From JAKQHY01 sp034429475 (GTDB lineage Bacteria > Chloroflexota > Anaerolineae > B4-G1 > SLSP01), in contig DAOUGD010000250.1 in the NCBI GenBank assembly GCA_034429475.1, positions 1-64,000 of the forward strand: a stretch of 64,000 nt of DNA, written 5' to 3'. Positions 1-8,079 of the stretch are shown piece after piece. The position numbers and the translations under genes were made by a program. Within the stretch, counting starts at the first letter, position 1; each line of letters begins with the position of its first letter. Below the pieces are notes generated by a model. That model saw nothing but the letters and a program-made list of their open reading frames with translations, was not told where the DNA came from and searched no databases.

Positions 1-26
1 TCAGGAAATGCTACCAAAGGTATCAT
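1..26 (-). CDS. Start of a gene cut by the left edge
   Basis: Only the first eight codons are in the window (MIPLVAFP, then the edge). The call rests on an ATG at 26-24 preceded by a strong AGGAGGT ribosome-binding site (complement of 32-38) with 5 nt spacing. It lies downstream of the minus-strand gene at 109-693, so the two may be co-transcribed. Nothing can be said about its function. Confidence 0.35.
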
Positions 27-108
27 CGCATACCTCCTATTGGCTGACCTTTCTTTCTATTGTACCGCCGTTTGCGGTCAAACGCCCTGTGTTAGGAGTA
101 TTCGCGTG

Positions 109-693
109 TTAACGTACTGCCAAAGTCGAGATATATCTGTGCAAATCCAAAATTTTGTCCCCTTGAGTAAATATCAAATTACGTTCGCTCGGTTCCCATT
201 GAGCATCTAGTTCTTTCTTTAGTAGAAAAAACAAATATGGTTTGCGTGTTGTTTTTGACTCAACCTGCCAACGAGCTAACAGAAGTAAGTACTTATGAAC
301 CTGTTTCAGAGAGAGAGACGCTTCCACTTTAATTTCAATGCAAATACTCGAATTAGTGCTCTCCAATACCACATCTGGTTGAACAAAATACAAACCAGCC
401 AGACGATCATATATGCTAACATATTCGATTGCCTGCCCAAAATCCACAATTTGAGGCGCGAGGAAAGCATTTAGAATTTCCACTTTAATTCGTACTGGCA
501 ATAAACGCATCAAAATATTAAACATAACGTTCAGTGGCACTTCCTGCTTTCTGATTCTTTTACAAGCCTGATCGAACTTTTCTCGCCCACCCTCGCCTGG
601 AGGAGTTACTTTGTTAATGTGCTGCGGTTCCCAATAGAAATGTTCGGCAAAGAAATATAACTGTTCGGTCCAATAATTCTGATGTGATGTCAT
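109..693 (-). CDS. Possible PD-(D/E)XK nuclease-fold protein
   Basis: This is a 194-residue protein of unknown function. About 125-150 residues in, a QPDVVLE segment is followed by CIEIKVEAS, which fits the PD...(D/E)XK layout of restriction-endonuclease-like folds, with hydrophobic strands on both sides. An earlier ATG at 756 would add 21 residues, but the ATG at 693 has GGGAG about 10 nt upstream, so I chose it. The gene is clearly more AT-rich than most of the window, which suggests it was acquired horizontally. The nuclease reading is inferred from the motif only. It could equally be a non-catalytic family member, such as the transposase-like or Uma2-type proteins that share this fold. 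Confidence 0.6.
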   Translation of the reverse strand: MTSHQNYWTEQLYFFAEHFYWEPQHINKVTPPGEGGREKFDQACKRIRKQEVPLNVMFNILMRLLPVRIKVEILNAFLAPQIVDFGQAIEYVSIYDRLAGLYFVQPDVVLESTNSSICIEIKVEASLSLKQVHKYLLLLARWQVESKTTRKPYLFFLLKKELDAQWEPSERNLIFTQGDKILDLHRYISTLAVR

Positions 694-819
694 TGTCGTA
701 TATCTCCCGAATTGTAGTTTTGTTCTCTCTTGCTTTTCGCAACCAGTGTAATACAATTACGTAACATACAGATAGATGTAATCAAAATACATACTTACAC
801 AAAACACAGGAGGTATTCC

Positions 820-1035
820 ATGTCGTGCTTAATTGATCTGTTGCTGTTGCCATTCAAACTGGTATTTTGGCTGGTCGCCGTGTTGATCGGGCTGGTGGGC
901 CGGTTGGTCGTCGGCATCATCGGATTGGCGCTGCTGATTGTGGGCGTCGTCGTCAGTCTCACCATCGTCGGCGCGATTGTGGGCGTGCCGTTGGCGCTGC
1001 TGGGGTTGATGTTGATGATCGGCAGCATTTGCTAG
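820..1035 (+). CDS. Small two-helix membrane protein
   Basis: A 71-residue hydrophobic protein. The ATG at 820 follows a near-perfect CAGGAGG Shine-Dalgarno (807-813), so it is preferred over the longer reading that starts at 730. Two long hydrophobic stretches (about residues 6-30 and 33-66), rich in Val, Leu, Ile and Gly, indicate two membrane-spanning helices with very short loops. There is no catalytic motif. It resembles the many tiny bacterial inner-membrane proteins of unknown role. It is convergent with the NAD-kinase-like gene and separated from it by a heptamer repeat array. Confidence 0.65.
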   Translation: MSCLIDLLLLPFKLVFWLVAVLIGLVGRLVVGIIGLALLIVGVVVSLTIVGAIVGVPLALLGLMLMIGSIC

Positions 1036-1052
1036 GATTCAAACGTCAAGCG

Positions 1053-1085
1053 TTACGAATTACGAATTACGAATTACGAATTACG
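1053..1085. repeat. TTACGAA heptamer array
   Basis: Four and a half head-to-tail copies of TTACGAA lie between two convergent genes and end 3 bp before the minus-strand stop codon. No inverted arm is present. The same unit in reverse complement forms the array at 48527-48588. Confidence 0.9.
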
Positions 1086-1087
1086 TT

Positions 1088-2020
1088 TCACGTCGTCACC
1101 AACCGGGTGCGCTGCGCGGCCAAGCCAATCGTCGCCAGCGCGCCCGCGTTGAAGGCCAGGTAGTCGGCTTCGACGCCGTCGCTGAAGATAACGCCACCTT
1201 CGGGCGTCTCGGATTCGAGCAGCAGCGGGGCGTCGCCGGTGATGGCGCCGCAGACAATGCTCGCGCCGGACGTTTTGCTGACGAACGGCTCGCGCACCAC
1301 GTAGATCAGGCGGTCGGTGTCCCACGGTAGGCGCAGCGCGTCCAGGGAGACGCCGGCCTGCGGCGCGAAGCCCTGCACCATCCCCCGCGCCATGTTGAAC
1401 AGGCTGCTCAACCAACCGGTGGCGCCCGCCCCCGTCGAAACAATAATCCCGCTGGATGAATGATGCTCCTCTCGCTCCCCCACCGCGATGCGATAGCGCG
1501 CCGACGTGTGGCTGCGCACCCCGATGAAGAGGTCGTTGAAGGCCAGGAGGCGCTGCCCATCGTTGAGGCGGGCTTCGGCCATCGTCACTTCGCGCACCCT
1601 GACCTCGCCGCGCAGCGCCGCGCGCACCGCGGTCAGGCCCTTCTTCACCGTAAACGGCAGGAGAATGCCGTCAATGTGCTCCGGGTCGGGGTTGACCGCC
1701 ACCAACGGCTGCCCGCTGAGGTACTTGGCGGTGTTGACCACCAGGCCGTCTATCCCAATCGTCACCACCAGGTCGGTTTCGGCAAACAGGAAATTGGGCA
1801 AGAACGCGCGCTCGATGACCTGCGTCTTCGCCAAAGCCTGCAAGCCCTGCCGCAACTGCGCCAGCGCGGCGTGATACGTCTCATGCTCGCGCTCGTAGAA
1901 CGCAAAATTGCCGCCGCTATGCTCAATGTAAAACTGCGCCTGCGCTCTGGTGTTGAACCGCTCCACCAACCCTTCCAGGCGCGTTTTACGGGTGACGAGG
2001 ACGATTTTTTCGTAATTCAT
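1088..2020 (-). CDS. NAD kinase-like protein
   Basis: A 310-residue member of the ATP-NAD kinase / sugar kinase-like fold. Recognisable pieces are GIDG at residues 89-92, in the place of the usual GGDG loop, ND at 162-163 (the NE/D motif) and the Gly/Ser-rich SSSGIIVSTGAGATGW stretch at 188-203, where the family binds NAD. The middle Gly of GGDG is replaced by Ile, which is unusual for a working NAD kinase. It may therefore phosphorylate another substrate or have lost activity. Family membership is well supported and the exact reaction is not. The ATG start at 2020 has only a weak ribosome-binding site. Confidence 0.75.
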   Translation of the reverse strand: MNYEKIVLVTRKTRLEGLVERFNTRAQAQFYIEHSGGNFAFYEREHETYHAALAQLRQGLQALAKTQVIERAFLPNFLFAETDLVVTIGIDGLVVNTAKYLSGQPLVAVNPDPEHIDGILLPFTVKKGLTAVRAALRGEVRVREVTMAEARLNDGQRLLAFNDLFIGVRSHTSARYRIAVGEREEHHSSSGIIVSTGAGATGWLSSLFNMARGMVQGFAPQAGVSLDALRLPWDTDRLIYVVREPFVSKTSGASIVCGAITGDAPLLLESETPEGGVIFSDGVEADYLAFNAGALATIGLAAQRTRLVTT

Positions 2021-2033
2021 GGGGGTTTTGGGT

Positions 2034-2130
2034 TGTGAGTTATGAGTTATGGGTAATGAGAAATGAGTAATGGGTAATGCGTGCAGTCACTCATTTCTTC
2101 TTACTCCTTACTCATTTCCCTTTACTCATT
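2034..2130. repeat. Inverted heptamer element, TGAGTAA family
   Basis: The left arm is made of 7-bp units such as ATGAGTT, ATGGGTA and ATGAGTA. The right arm carries the complementary ACTCATT and ACTCCTT units (about 2093-2130). The right arm covers the stop codon of the SPFH gene. A second member with the same units is at 30846-30940. Confidence 0.85.
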
Positions 2131-3145
2131 TCTTCTGCTCTTCGAGCAGGGTCTGCAACAAGTCCGGGGTGATGCTGAGGTGGCCGATTTTGCCGGCGTT
2201 TTCGGCGAGCTGCTTGAGGGCCATGGCGGCCATCAGGCGTGGTTCGGCGGTTTGGACGGCGAGGACTTGCAGGACTTTGTTGTCCAGGTCTTGCAACGGA
2301 CGCAGGGACGACTCGAGTTTATACGCTTCGGCGTCCGCCAGGGTGCGGGCGTTTTCCGCCTGGGCCGCCACCAACTGCTTGCGATCCGCTTCCAGCTTGA
2401 TCTGCCCGGCCATCTGCGCCTCGCGCACCTGCTGCTGCCGGGTCTCCACCGCCAGGTCGGCGGCGGCTTTGGTCTCCCGAATCTGGCGCTTCTTCTCCTC
2501 GATGGCGATTTCCGTGCTGAGTTCGTTCTCCTTGATGCGGCGCTCTTGCTCCACGGCGGCGTTGCGCCGGTCGTAGATGGCCTGGTCGGATTGGCGCAGC
2601 AGCGCTTCCCGCGATTCGGCCTCCAGCGCCTTCGCAATTTCGGGCGTGGGGCGGATTTCGAGGATCGCCAGGGCCAGCACGCCGACGCCCAACCCGGCCA
2701 CCGTCTCGCTCTCCTGAAGCTTCGCCAGCACCGCGCCGGAAATCTCGTCGGCGGCGAGGATGGCGGCCTGTAGCGGACGCGCCAGCACTTCCGCGCGCAC
2801 CAACACTTGCGTCAGGTTGACGAGGCGCTGCGACAACTTGGCCGGGTCTTCGGACTCGTACCCGGCCCCCGCTTTGGAGACGGTGTAGTTCAGCAGCGAG
2901 GCCACCAGTTCCGCGTCGGTGATGCGATAGGTCAACTGGCCCTGCACGGTGATGGGCTGGAAGTCCGCCGTCATTTCGTTGAAGATGAACGGCACATCCG
3001 TGCTGCTCACCGGCACCACGGCGATGGAAGAGGTGGGCTGGTAATAGAAAAAGGCCAGCCCCGTCCCCGAACGGACGACTTTGCCATCCTTGTAGTGAAG
3101 AATATGTTGCGTCGGGCCAGCTTTGATGTAACGAATACCAAACAT
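2126..3145 (-). CDS. SPFH/band 7 domain protein
   Basis: A 339-residue SPFH (stomatin/prohibitin/flotillin) protein. The N-terminal 170 or so residues form the beta-rich SPFH domain. Residues about 175-300 are a charged, Ala/Glu/Arg-rich coiled coil with ERRIKENELSTEIAIEEKKR-type heptads. There is no N-terminal membrane helix, so it is probably a peripheral or cytosolic scaffold. Family members assemble into rings or cages at membranes. The ATG at 3145 has AAGGAG 6 nt upstream, and a consensus promoter lies 50 bp further up. Its last two codons and stop lie inside a repeat element. Confidence 0.85.
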   Translation of the reverse strand: MFGIRYIKAGPTQHILHYKDGKVVRSGTGLAFFYYQPTSSIAVVPVSSTDVPFIFNEMTADFQPITVQGQLTYRITDAELVASLLNYTVSKAGAGYESEDPAKLSQRLVNLTQVLVRAEVLARPLQAAILAADEISGAVLAKLQESETVAGLGVGVLALAILEIRPTPEIAKALEAESREALLRQSDQAIYDRRNAAVEQERRIKENELSTEIAIEEKKRQIRETKAAADLAVETRQQQVREAQMAGQIKLEADRKQLVAAQAENARTLADAEAYKLESSLRPLQDLDNKVLQVLAVQTAEPRLMAAMALKQLAENAGKIGHLSITPDLLQTLLEEQKK

Positions 3146-3198
3146 AGTTCGCTCCTTTCTGTGCGCCTGTCGGGAACTCTGTGGATTCTATCGCTCTC

Positions 3199-3227
3199 AT
3201 TATATGCTGACATGAGCAAGAATACAA
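3199..3227 (-). promoter_or_regulatory. Promoter of the SPFH gene
   Basis: On the minus strand, TTGTAT (-35, 3227-3222) and TATAAT (-10, 3204-3199) are separated by 17 nt. They lie about 55 nt upstream of the SPFH start codon. Confidence 0.75.
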
Positions 3228-3258
3228 AATGGCGGAATTCTGCTAAAACGATTGCTAT

Positions 3259-3286
3259 TTGACATTGCAGAAGCACGTTGTATATT
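3259..3286 (+). promoter_or_regulatory. Promoter of the ceramidase-like gene
   Basis: TTGACA (3259-3264) and TATATT (3281-3286) with a 16-nt spacer. The promoter diverges from that of the SPFH gene. The transcript leader would contain the inverted repeat element at 3313-3371. Confidence 0.75.
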
Positions 3287-3312
3287 AGCCCGGAGAATTT
3301 TGAGGCTTTTTT

Positions 3313-3371
3313 CTCAACGGATTCAACGAATTTTAACGGAATTTTCCGTTGAATCCGTTCAATCCGTTGAG
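3313..3371. repeat. Inverted element, CAACGGATT family
   Basis: The left arm starts CTCAACGGATTCAACG and the right arm ends CAATCCGTTGAG, giving an almost perfect dyad of about 59 bp. Close relatives lie at 31824-31884 and 33241-33288, and inside the GH95 coding sequence at 38408-38467 and 38766-38825. Confidence 0.9.
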
Positions 3372-3397
3372 ACTCTCTTTGAGGAGTATCGTGTTCA

Positions 3398-4183
3398 ATG
3401 AATCGTATACCGTTGTGGGTCAAACTGGCGTTGGGGATTCTGGGCGTCGCGGCGGCGATGTTGGCGCTGAGCGCCGCGCCGGACGTCTGGGAAGGGTGGT
3501 GGCCGGCGTTGTGCTGGCCCGACTGTAGCTGTGAGCCGGTGCGGTCATCGGGGGTGCGGACGCCTCTCAATACCTACACCAATCTGGCATACCTTCTCGT
3601 CGCTGCGTGGATGTGGGCAACGCTGCCGCGCGTCGCCGATGCGGAGAAGCGGCGGTTGTGCCAACGGCCCGGCTATGCCGCCGTGCTCGCCGGGGCGTTG
3701 GCGTTCCTCGGATTGGGATCGGCGTTCTTCCACGCCTCGCTCACCTTTGTGGGACAGTGGTTCGACACGCTGGGGATGTATCTGCTGGTCAGCTTCATCC
3801 TGCTGTACGCGCTGGCGCGGTGGCGAGGACTGAGCGGGAAGACGTTTGGCGCGCTCTACGTGGGACTCAACGCCCTTTTGGGCGCGGCCTTGCTCATCGT
3901 CCCGGCCATGCGCCGCCAGATTTTCATGGGGGAATTGGTGGTCGCGCTGCTATCGGAGATCGGCTATCTGGTCACGCGCCGCCCGCAGGTGAAGGTGGGG
4001 TATCTCATTGCCGGGCTGGCCGTCTTTTTCTTCTCGGATCGGCTGCGGGCGTGGGACATGGCGGACTGGGCCTGCCACCCGGAGAGCTGGCTGCAACTGC
4101 ATCCCATGTACCACATCATTTCGGCGGTTGCTATCGGCTTGCTATACCTCTACTATCGGTCGGAGTTGATGAATGAAACGTAA
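3398..4183 (+). CDS. Ceramidase-family membrane hydrolase
   Basis: A 261-residue polytopic membrane protein with about seven hydrophobic segments. It matches the alkaline ceramidase (CREST hydrolase) pattern: a Cys/Glu-containing loop followed by NTYTNLAYLL (58-67), LGLGSAFFHASLT with His112, Asp123 in QWFDTLG, and a C-terminal HPMYH pair (His235, His239). These His and Asp residues are the expected Zn ligands and catalytic residues. The family hydrolyses ceramide or related amide-linked lipids. The real substrate here is unknown, because few bacteria make ceramides. It is expressed from its own promoter at 3259-3286. Confidence 0.75.
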   Translation: MNRIPLWVKLALGILGVAAAMLALSAAPDVWEGWWPALCWPDCSCEPVRSSGVRTPLNTYTNLAYLLVAAWMWATLPRVADAEKRRLCQRPGYAAVLAGALAFLGLGSAFFHASLTFVGQWFDTLGMYLLVSFILLYALARWRGLSGKTFGALYVGLNALLGAALLIVPAMRRQIFMGELVVALLSEIGYLVTRRPQVKVGYLIAGLAVFFFSDRLRAWDMADWACHPESWLQLHPMYHIISAVAIGLLYLYYRSELMNET

Positions 4184-4195
4184 ACTGTGATGACC

Positions 4196-4282
4196 TCAAT
4201 CCGCGTTCCTCCGTCCAATCTGTCTAATCCGTGTTCCATTTTCGGTTGTGGCTCAGATACCTTATGACTCACGTTTCACGAC
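4196..4282. repeat. Degenerate repeat-rich spacer
   Basis: This spacer between convergent genes holds AATCCGCG, AATCTGTC and AATCCGTG units, which resemble a single right arm, plus one CACGTTTCACG unit abutting the stop codon of the glycosyltransferase gene. No good dyad can be drawn, so it looks like an eroded member of the repeat families. Confidence 0.45.
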
Positions 4283-5379
4283 TACCGATCAAACCGGTTG
4301 ATCAGTTCGCTCACCGTTTCCGCTGTCGTTCCCCACGAAAAGCGCCCCAGGTTTGCGCGACCCCGAGTCACGAGCGTTTGCCGCAAGTCGTTATCTCCTA
4401 GCAAGCGCAGAAGCCCCTGGGCTATCGCGTCCTCGTCCAGCGGGTCTACGAGCAGCGCACCATCGCCGGCGACTTCCGGCAGACTGGTTGTGTTGCTCCC
4501 CAGCAACGGCGTCTCGCACGCCTGCGCCTCCAACGCGGGAAAGCCGAAGCCCTCGTACAACGAGGGGTAGGCGAACACCCGCGCTCCGGAGATGAGCGCG
4601 GCTTTGTCCTCCTCGGCGACGAAGCCTGGCAAGTGTACGCGCCGCTCCAGGCCCCGCGCGCGGACGTGGGCCAGAAGCGGCTCGGCCAGCCAGCCGGGCG
4701 GCCCGGCCAGCACCAGTGTTAAGTCGGGATGCTGCGGCAGGACTTGCGCGAAGGCGTTGACGAGCCGCGTCAGGTTTTTGCGCGGCTGGATGCGTCCCAG
4801 CGCCAGAAGGTAATCGCCAGGGATGCCGTAGCGCGCGCGGACGGCGGCCAACGCCTGCGGATCGCGCACCGGCTTCAGCGCGGCGTCGTAGCCAGGGTAG
4901 ACGACGGTGATTTTGTCACGGGCAACGTGGTATGCCTCCACAATGGCGTCGCGGGTGGCCTGTGAGTCGGCCAGGATGTGGGTGGCAGCGCGGACGTTCC
5001 AGCGGGTACTTGTATCCAGGTAGAGCCGCTGCCGCAGCGGATGCGCTTCCGGGAAGGCGCGGTAGCCCAGGTCGTGCACCGTCACGAGCGAGACGCGCGG
5101 GCGAATCGGCGGCAGGACGTGGGCGGGTACAAACAGCACATCAGGCGGGCGGCGGGCCATCTCCCACGCCAGGCGCAGGTGCGTCCACAAGCGGGGGAAA
5201 GGGATCACACACAGGTCGGCGCCGGGGAAATCAGCGGTCGGCGGCTGACGGAAGTAAAGGCGGATTTGGTGATCAGGCGGCAGGGCGCGCAACAGGGCTT
5301 GAATCAGGTGGTAGGAGTAGCCCTCGGTGCCCGTCGGGGCGGTGCTGAGCGCGCGGCTGGCGTCAATGCCGATCAGCAT
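4282..5379 (-). CDS. Glycosyltransferase family 4 protein
   Basis: A 365-residue GT-B glycosyltransferase of the GT4 type. The N-terminal half is Rossmann-like (MLIGIDASRALSTAPTGTEG). The C-terminal half contains LALGRIQPRKN and the nucleotide-sugar-binding E-x7-E region in YEGFGFPALEAQACETPLLG. The family transfers mannose, glucose or similar sugars from NDP- or GDP-sugars to glycans or lipids in the cytoplasm. It is the last gene of a four-gene minus-strand operon. Its start overlaps the end of the preceding unknown gene by 17 bp, implying translational coupling. Donor and acceptor cannot be read from the sequence. Confidence 0.85.
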   Translation of the reverse strand: MLIGIDASRALSTAPTGTEGYSYHLIQALLRALPPDHQIRLYFRQPPTADFPGADLCVIPFPRLWTHLRLAWEMARRPPDVLFVPAHVLPPIRPRVSLVTVHDLGYRAFPEAHPLRQRLYLDTSTRWNVRAATHILADSQATRDAIVEAYHVARDKITVVYPGYDAALKPVRDPQALAAVRARYGIPGDYLLALGRIQPRKNLTRLVNAFAQVLPQHPDLTLVLAGPPGWLAEPLLAHVRARGLERRVHLPGFVAEEDKAALISGARVFAYPSLYEGFGFPALEAQACETPLLGSNTTSLPEVAGDGALLVDPLDEDAIAQGLLRLLGDNDLRQTLVTRGRANLGRFSWGTTAETVSELINRFDR

Positions 5380-6796
5380 CGCGGGTCTCGGTCGGCTGCC
5401 GCCGCAGCAACCGCGCCTCTTCCAGGATCATCTCCAACGTGGCGCGCTCCATCACCGGAGAGGGATGGGCAGCGACCCACGCCATCAAGGCCTGGCGGGG
5501 CGCATAGAGGGCCGCCGGATCGGCCGGATAGAGGTGCGAGTGCGTCCCCAGGGGACGGACGTCGAGGCCGTTCAGCGCTTCCAGCCATGCAGCCCACGGC
5601 GCTATGTCGAAGGTTTCCGTAAAGTTGGGCAGCGGGAGCCAGAAGACGGGTTTTTCACGCAGGTCCAGGTTCAGGCGGAATTCACGTTGGATGCGCCGCA
5701 GAAAGTCCAGGCTATCCGTGCAGTTCCAGGGGAGCCAGACCGGCAGCAAGGCCGCCGCCCGCACCGCTGCCGGCGCCACTTGCGTGAAGGTTTCGAGAAG
5801 GATGCCCTGCGGCTCAATAGCGGCGCGGCGCAGGACTTTATCCCACACGCGAAAGGCGAGCGCGGAGAAGTGTTCGGGATGGGGAGCTTCCAGCGCCACG
5901 AACTCATAAGCGTTCTCGCGGGCAAACTGCGCCACGCGCTGGTGCAAGGGGGGCAGCGCCCCCCATTCCGATTCCGGCATTGCAAAGGCGGTGCGCCCTT
6001 GCAATCCCCAATTGCCGACCGACGCGGCGCCGGCAGCGTCCTGTAGGGCGGCGATGTCCGGGTGACGGCCGTCCATAAACTCTCCGGCCCGCACCCCTCC
6101 CAAGCCCCCCACCTGGAACCAATGTCGCTCTCCAATGAAGTACATCGGCCAGGAATAGCGACAATCCGCAAAAATAAGCGTTCCGCCGGGGCGCAGGGTT
6201 TGGAAGATGAAGGCCTTGTAGGCTTCGGGCAAATCTAGCAATTTGTAGCGGAGATGGTTGACGTATTTGACCATAAAGCGGTCGTGCAACGGGTCATAGT
6301 GATTAACAACAGCCAGATCGCGGTTGCGGCGCAAGGCCGGGTCGGCCAGCTCGTTGCCGTGGGCCAGATAGAGTTCTACATCATCGGCCGACTTGGGGTC
6401 GCTATAGCTGACAAGAAAATGTTGCGACAGAAAGGGCGCTTCCAGCGCCGTCGCCAGATGCATGATGCCGCCGCTGGGCGCGCCGATGATGAGGGAGTCA
6501 AACGGCCCATGCACATCCTGATAGAGTGAAACCGCCCATGTCGCCAGGGTGCTGGTTGTGATACGGGTCGCAACGGATGGCTCTACGCCCGAAGCGGCTA
6601 CCGAGCGCTCGACGGCGGCCATCACCGCCTTTTTGCCGCCGAGGGCCGCCAGCTTCAAGAGCCTCTGCTGCCACGCATTGAGGTTCCAGACTTCCACAAA
6701 TTCCCCACGCAGGGCGGCGGCGACGGCGCGCATAATAACGGCAGCCGAGTCCGTTTTGCTGACGATGGCTTCCGCACGGTGGTCTGGCTTTGGCAT
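5363..6796 (-). CDS. Unknown two-part protein in envelope operon
   Basis: A 477-residue protein I do not recognise. Residues about 70-150 contain FDSLIIGAPSGGIMHLATAL, a Rossmann-like strand followed by a Gly/Ser loop. Further on, TLRPGGTLIFADCRYSWP resembles the post-motif strand of class I methyltransferases, but no clear SAM-binding GxGxG is present. The start at 6796 is chosen because GAGG lies 6 nt upstream and it leaves 11 bp to the protease gene. A longer reading to 6874 would run into that gene. It sits between a site-2 protease and a glycosyltransferase, so a role in envelope glycan or lipid synthesis is plausible but is only inferred. Confidence 0.6.
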   Translation of the reverse strand: MPKPDHRAEAIVSKTDSAAVIMRAVAAALRGEFVEVWNLNAWQQRLLKLAALGGKKAVMAAVERSVAASGVEPSVATRITTSTLATWAVSLYQDVHGPFDSLIIGAPSGGIMHLATALEAPFLSQHFLVSYSDPKSADDVELYLAHGNELADPALRRNRDLAVVNHYDPLHDRFMVKYVNHLRYKLLDLPEAYKAFIFQTLRPGGTLIFADCRYSWPMYFIGERHWFQVGGLGGVRAGEFMDGRHPDIAALQDAAGAASVGNWGLQGRTAFAMPESEWGALPPLHQRVAQFARENAYEFVALEAPHPEHFSALAFRVWDKVLRRAAIEPQGILLETFTQVAPAAVRAAALLPVWLPWNCTDSLDFLRRIQREFRLNLDLREKPVFWLPLPNFTETFDIAPWAAWLEALNGLDVRPLGTHSHLYPADPAALYAPRQALMAWVAAHPSPVMERATLEMILEEARLLRRQPTETRDADRH

Positions 6797-6807
6797 ACGA
6801 CGCCTCT

Positions 6808-8073
6808 TTACAAAGTCACGGTTATCAAAGGGATAGGCACAAGAATCAAGATAAAAATGATGACGATGATCCACCCCAGAATTCTGCGTTTACGATCCAG
6901 CGGGGTCAGATCGTTGAGGGGTGGGAAGTGGCGCACGCCTATGAAGGTGCCCAGGCCGCCCAGGAGTAGCCAGGTCATTCCGGCGGGATTGCCGAGGATC
7001 AACAGCAGTGCACCCCAGACCAATACGAGGTTGAGAAATCCCCTGGCGATTTTCCAGGCGCCCTGGCCCCACATAGCGTAGGCGACGTGTCCACCGTCCA
7101 GTTGGCCGATGGGGAGCAAGTTCAATGCGGTGACAAACAACCCGGCCCAGGCGGCAAACGTGACCGAGCCGCCGCGGCTGGGTGGAGAGAGCCAGACGTC
7201 TTCGCTAGTTTCGCGGTTGGGCAGAATTTTGTGGTGGACGATGTATTTGGCCGCCAGGTATAATAGGGAATTGCCTTCCTGAGTGAGCGTGATGGATTGT
7301 CCGGCAGGGATGTTGCGAAATTCGTGGGGGTTGCCGACTTCGGTGAACATCAGCCCACCAATGAGGAGGGGAATCGCCACAATCAGCCCACCCAACGGGC
7401 CGGCCACGCCGATGTCGAAGAGGGCTTTGCGGCTGTGCATCGGGCCGCGTTGAACGATGACAGCTCCCATCGTACCCAGGGGACTAAGGGCAGGCAGGGG
7501 GATAAAATAGGGCAAACTGACCGGGGAGTTGTAGCGCCGCCCCACGAAGTAGTGACTTAATTCGTGAGCCACCAGAATCCCCAGGAAGGATACCGCAAAA
7601 GGGATACCGGCCAGCAGGGCGTGCCAGCTGGCGAGGGCCTGAAACAGGTCGCGCCAATTGGCGGGGGCTTGCTCCAGCTCCTGCAAAGCGCCGGTAAACA
7701 AGACCGAGAGCAGCGTCAGGACAAACAGAAGCGCGTTAACCCAGACTTTTCCTGTGCGGCCATCGGCTACGTAAGGTGCGGCCTGGATAACGTGCAAATC
7801 ATTGACTTGACTTAAGAGTGGGGTGTATTCCCACACGGCAAAACGCCGCACAATTTCGTCGAAAATTTCATCGGAGTCGCCCGCAACGAGCCGCCCGCCG
7901 AATTGCACGACAGGTCGGTCATCGTTGGTCAACAGCTTGATCTCCTCAACCACCATCAAGCCGTCCAACGCGCCGCGCAGGTGGTCAACCATCGTTGGCT
8001 CATGCCATTTTGCGGGATGGTTGGCCGGCGCCAATTCGTGTGAAGGATTCTCAGTCAAAGTTGCATACTCCAT
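6808..8073 (-). CDS. Site-2 protease family (M50) zinc protease
   Basis: A 421-residue polytopic membrane metalloprotease. The HELSH zinc motif is at residues 170-174, and the second M50 signature LDGGH is at 325-329, supplying the third ligand. Several hydrophobic helices surround both. The first 110 residues are soluble and have no obvious domain. The architecture resembles the EGY/S2P-like proteases of photosynthetic organisms and Chloroflexota rather than RseP, because no PDZ domain is visible. It would cut transmembrane substrates inside the membrane. It starts 6 bp after the Lgt-like gene stops, with GAGG as ribosome-binding site. Confidence 0.85.
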   Translation of the reverse strand: MEYATLTENPSHELAPANHPAKWHEPTMVDHLRGALDGLMVVEEIKLLTNDDRPVVQFGGRLVAGDSDEIFDEIVRRFAVWEYTPLLSQVNDLHVIQAAPYVADGRTGKVWVNALLFVLTLLSVLFTGALQELEQAPANWRDLFQALASWHALLAGIPFAVSFLGILVAHELSHYFVGRRYNSPVSLPYFIPLPALSPLGTMGAVIVQRGPMHSRKALFDIGVAGPLGGLIVAIPLLIGGLMFTEVGNPHEFRNIPAGQSITLTQEGNSLLYLAAKYIVHHKILPNRETSEDVWLSPPSRGGSVTFAAWAGLFVTALNLLPIGQLDGGHVAYAMWGQGAWKIARGFLNLVLVWGALLLILGNPAGMTWLLLGGLGTFIGVRHFPPLNDLTPLDRKRRILGWIIVIIFILILVPIPLITVTL

Positions 8074-8079
8074 AGGGCC

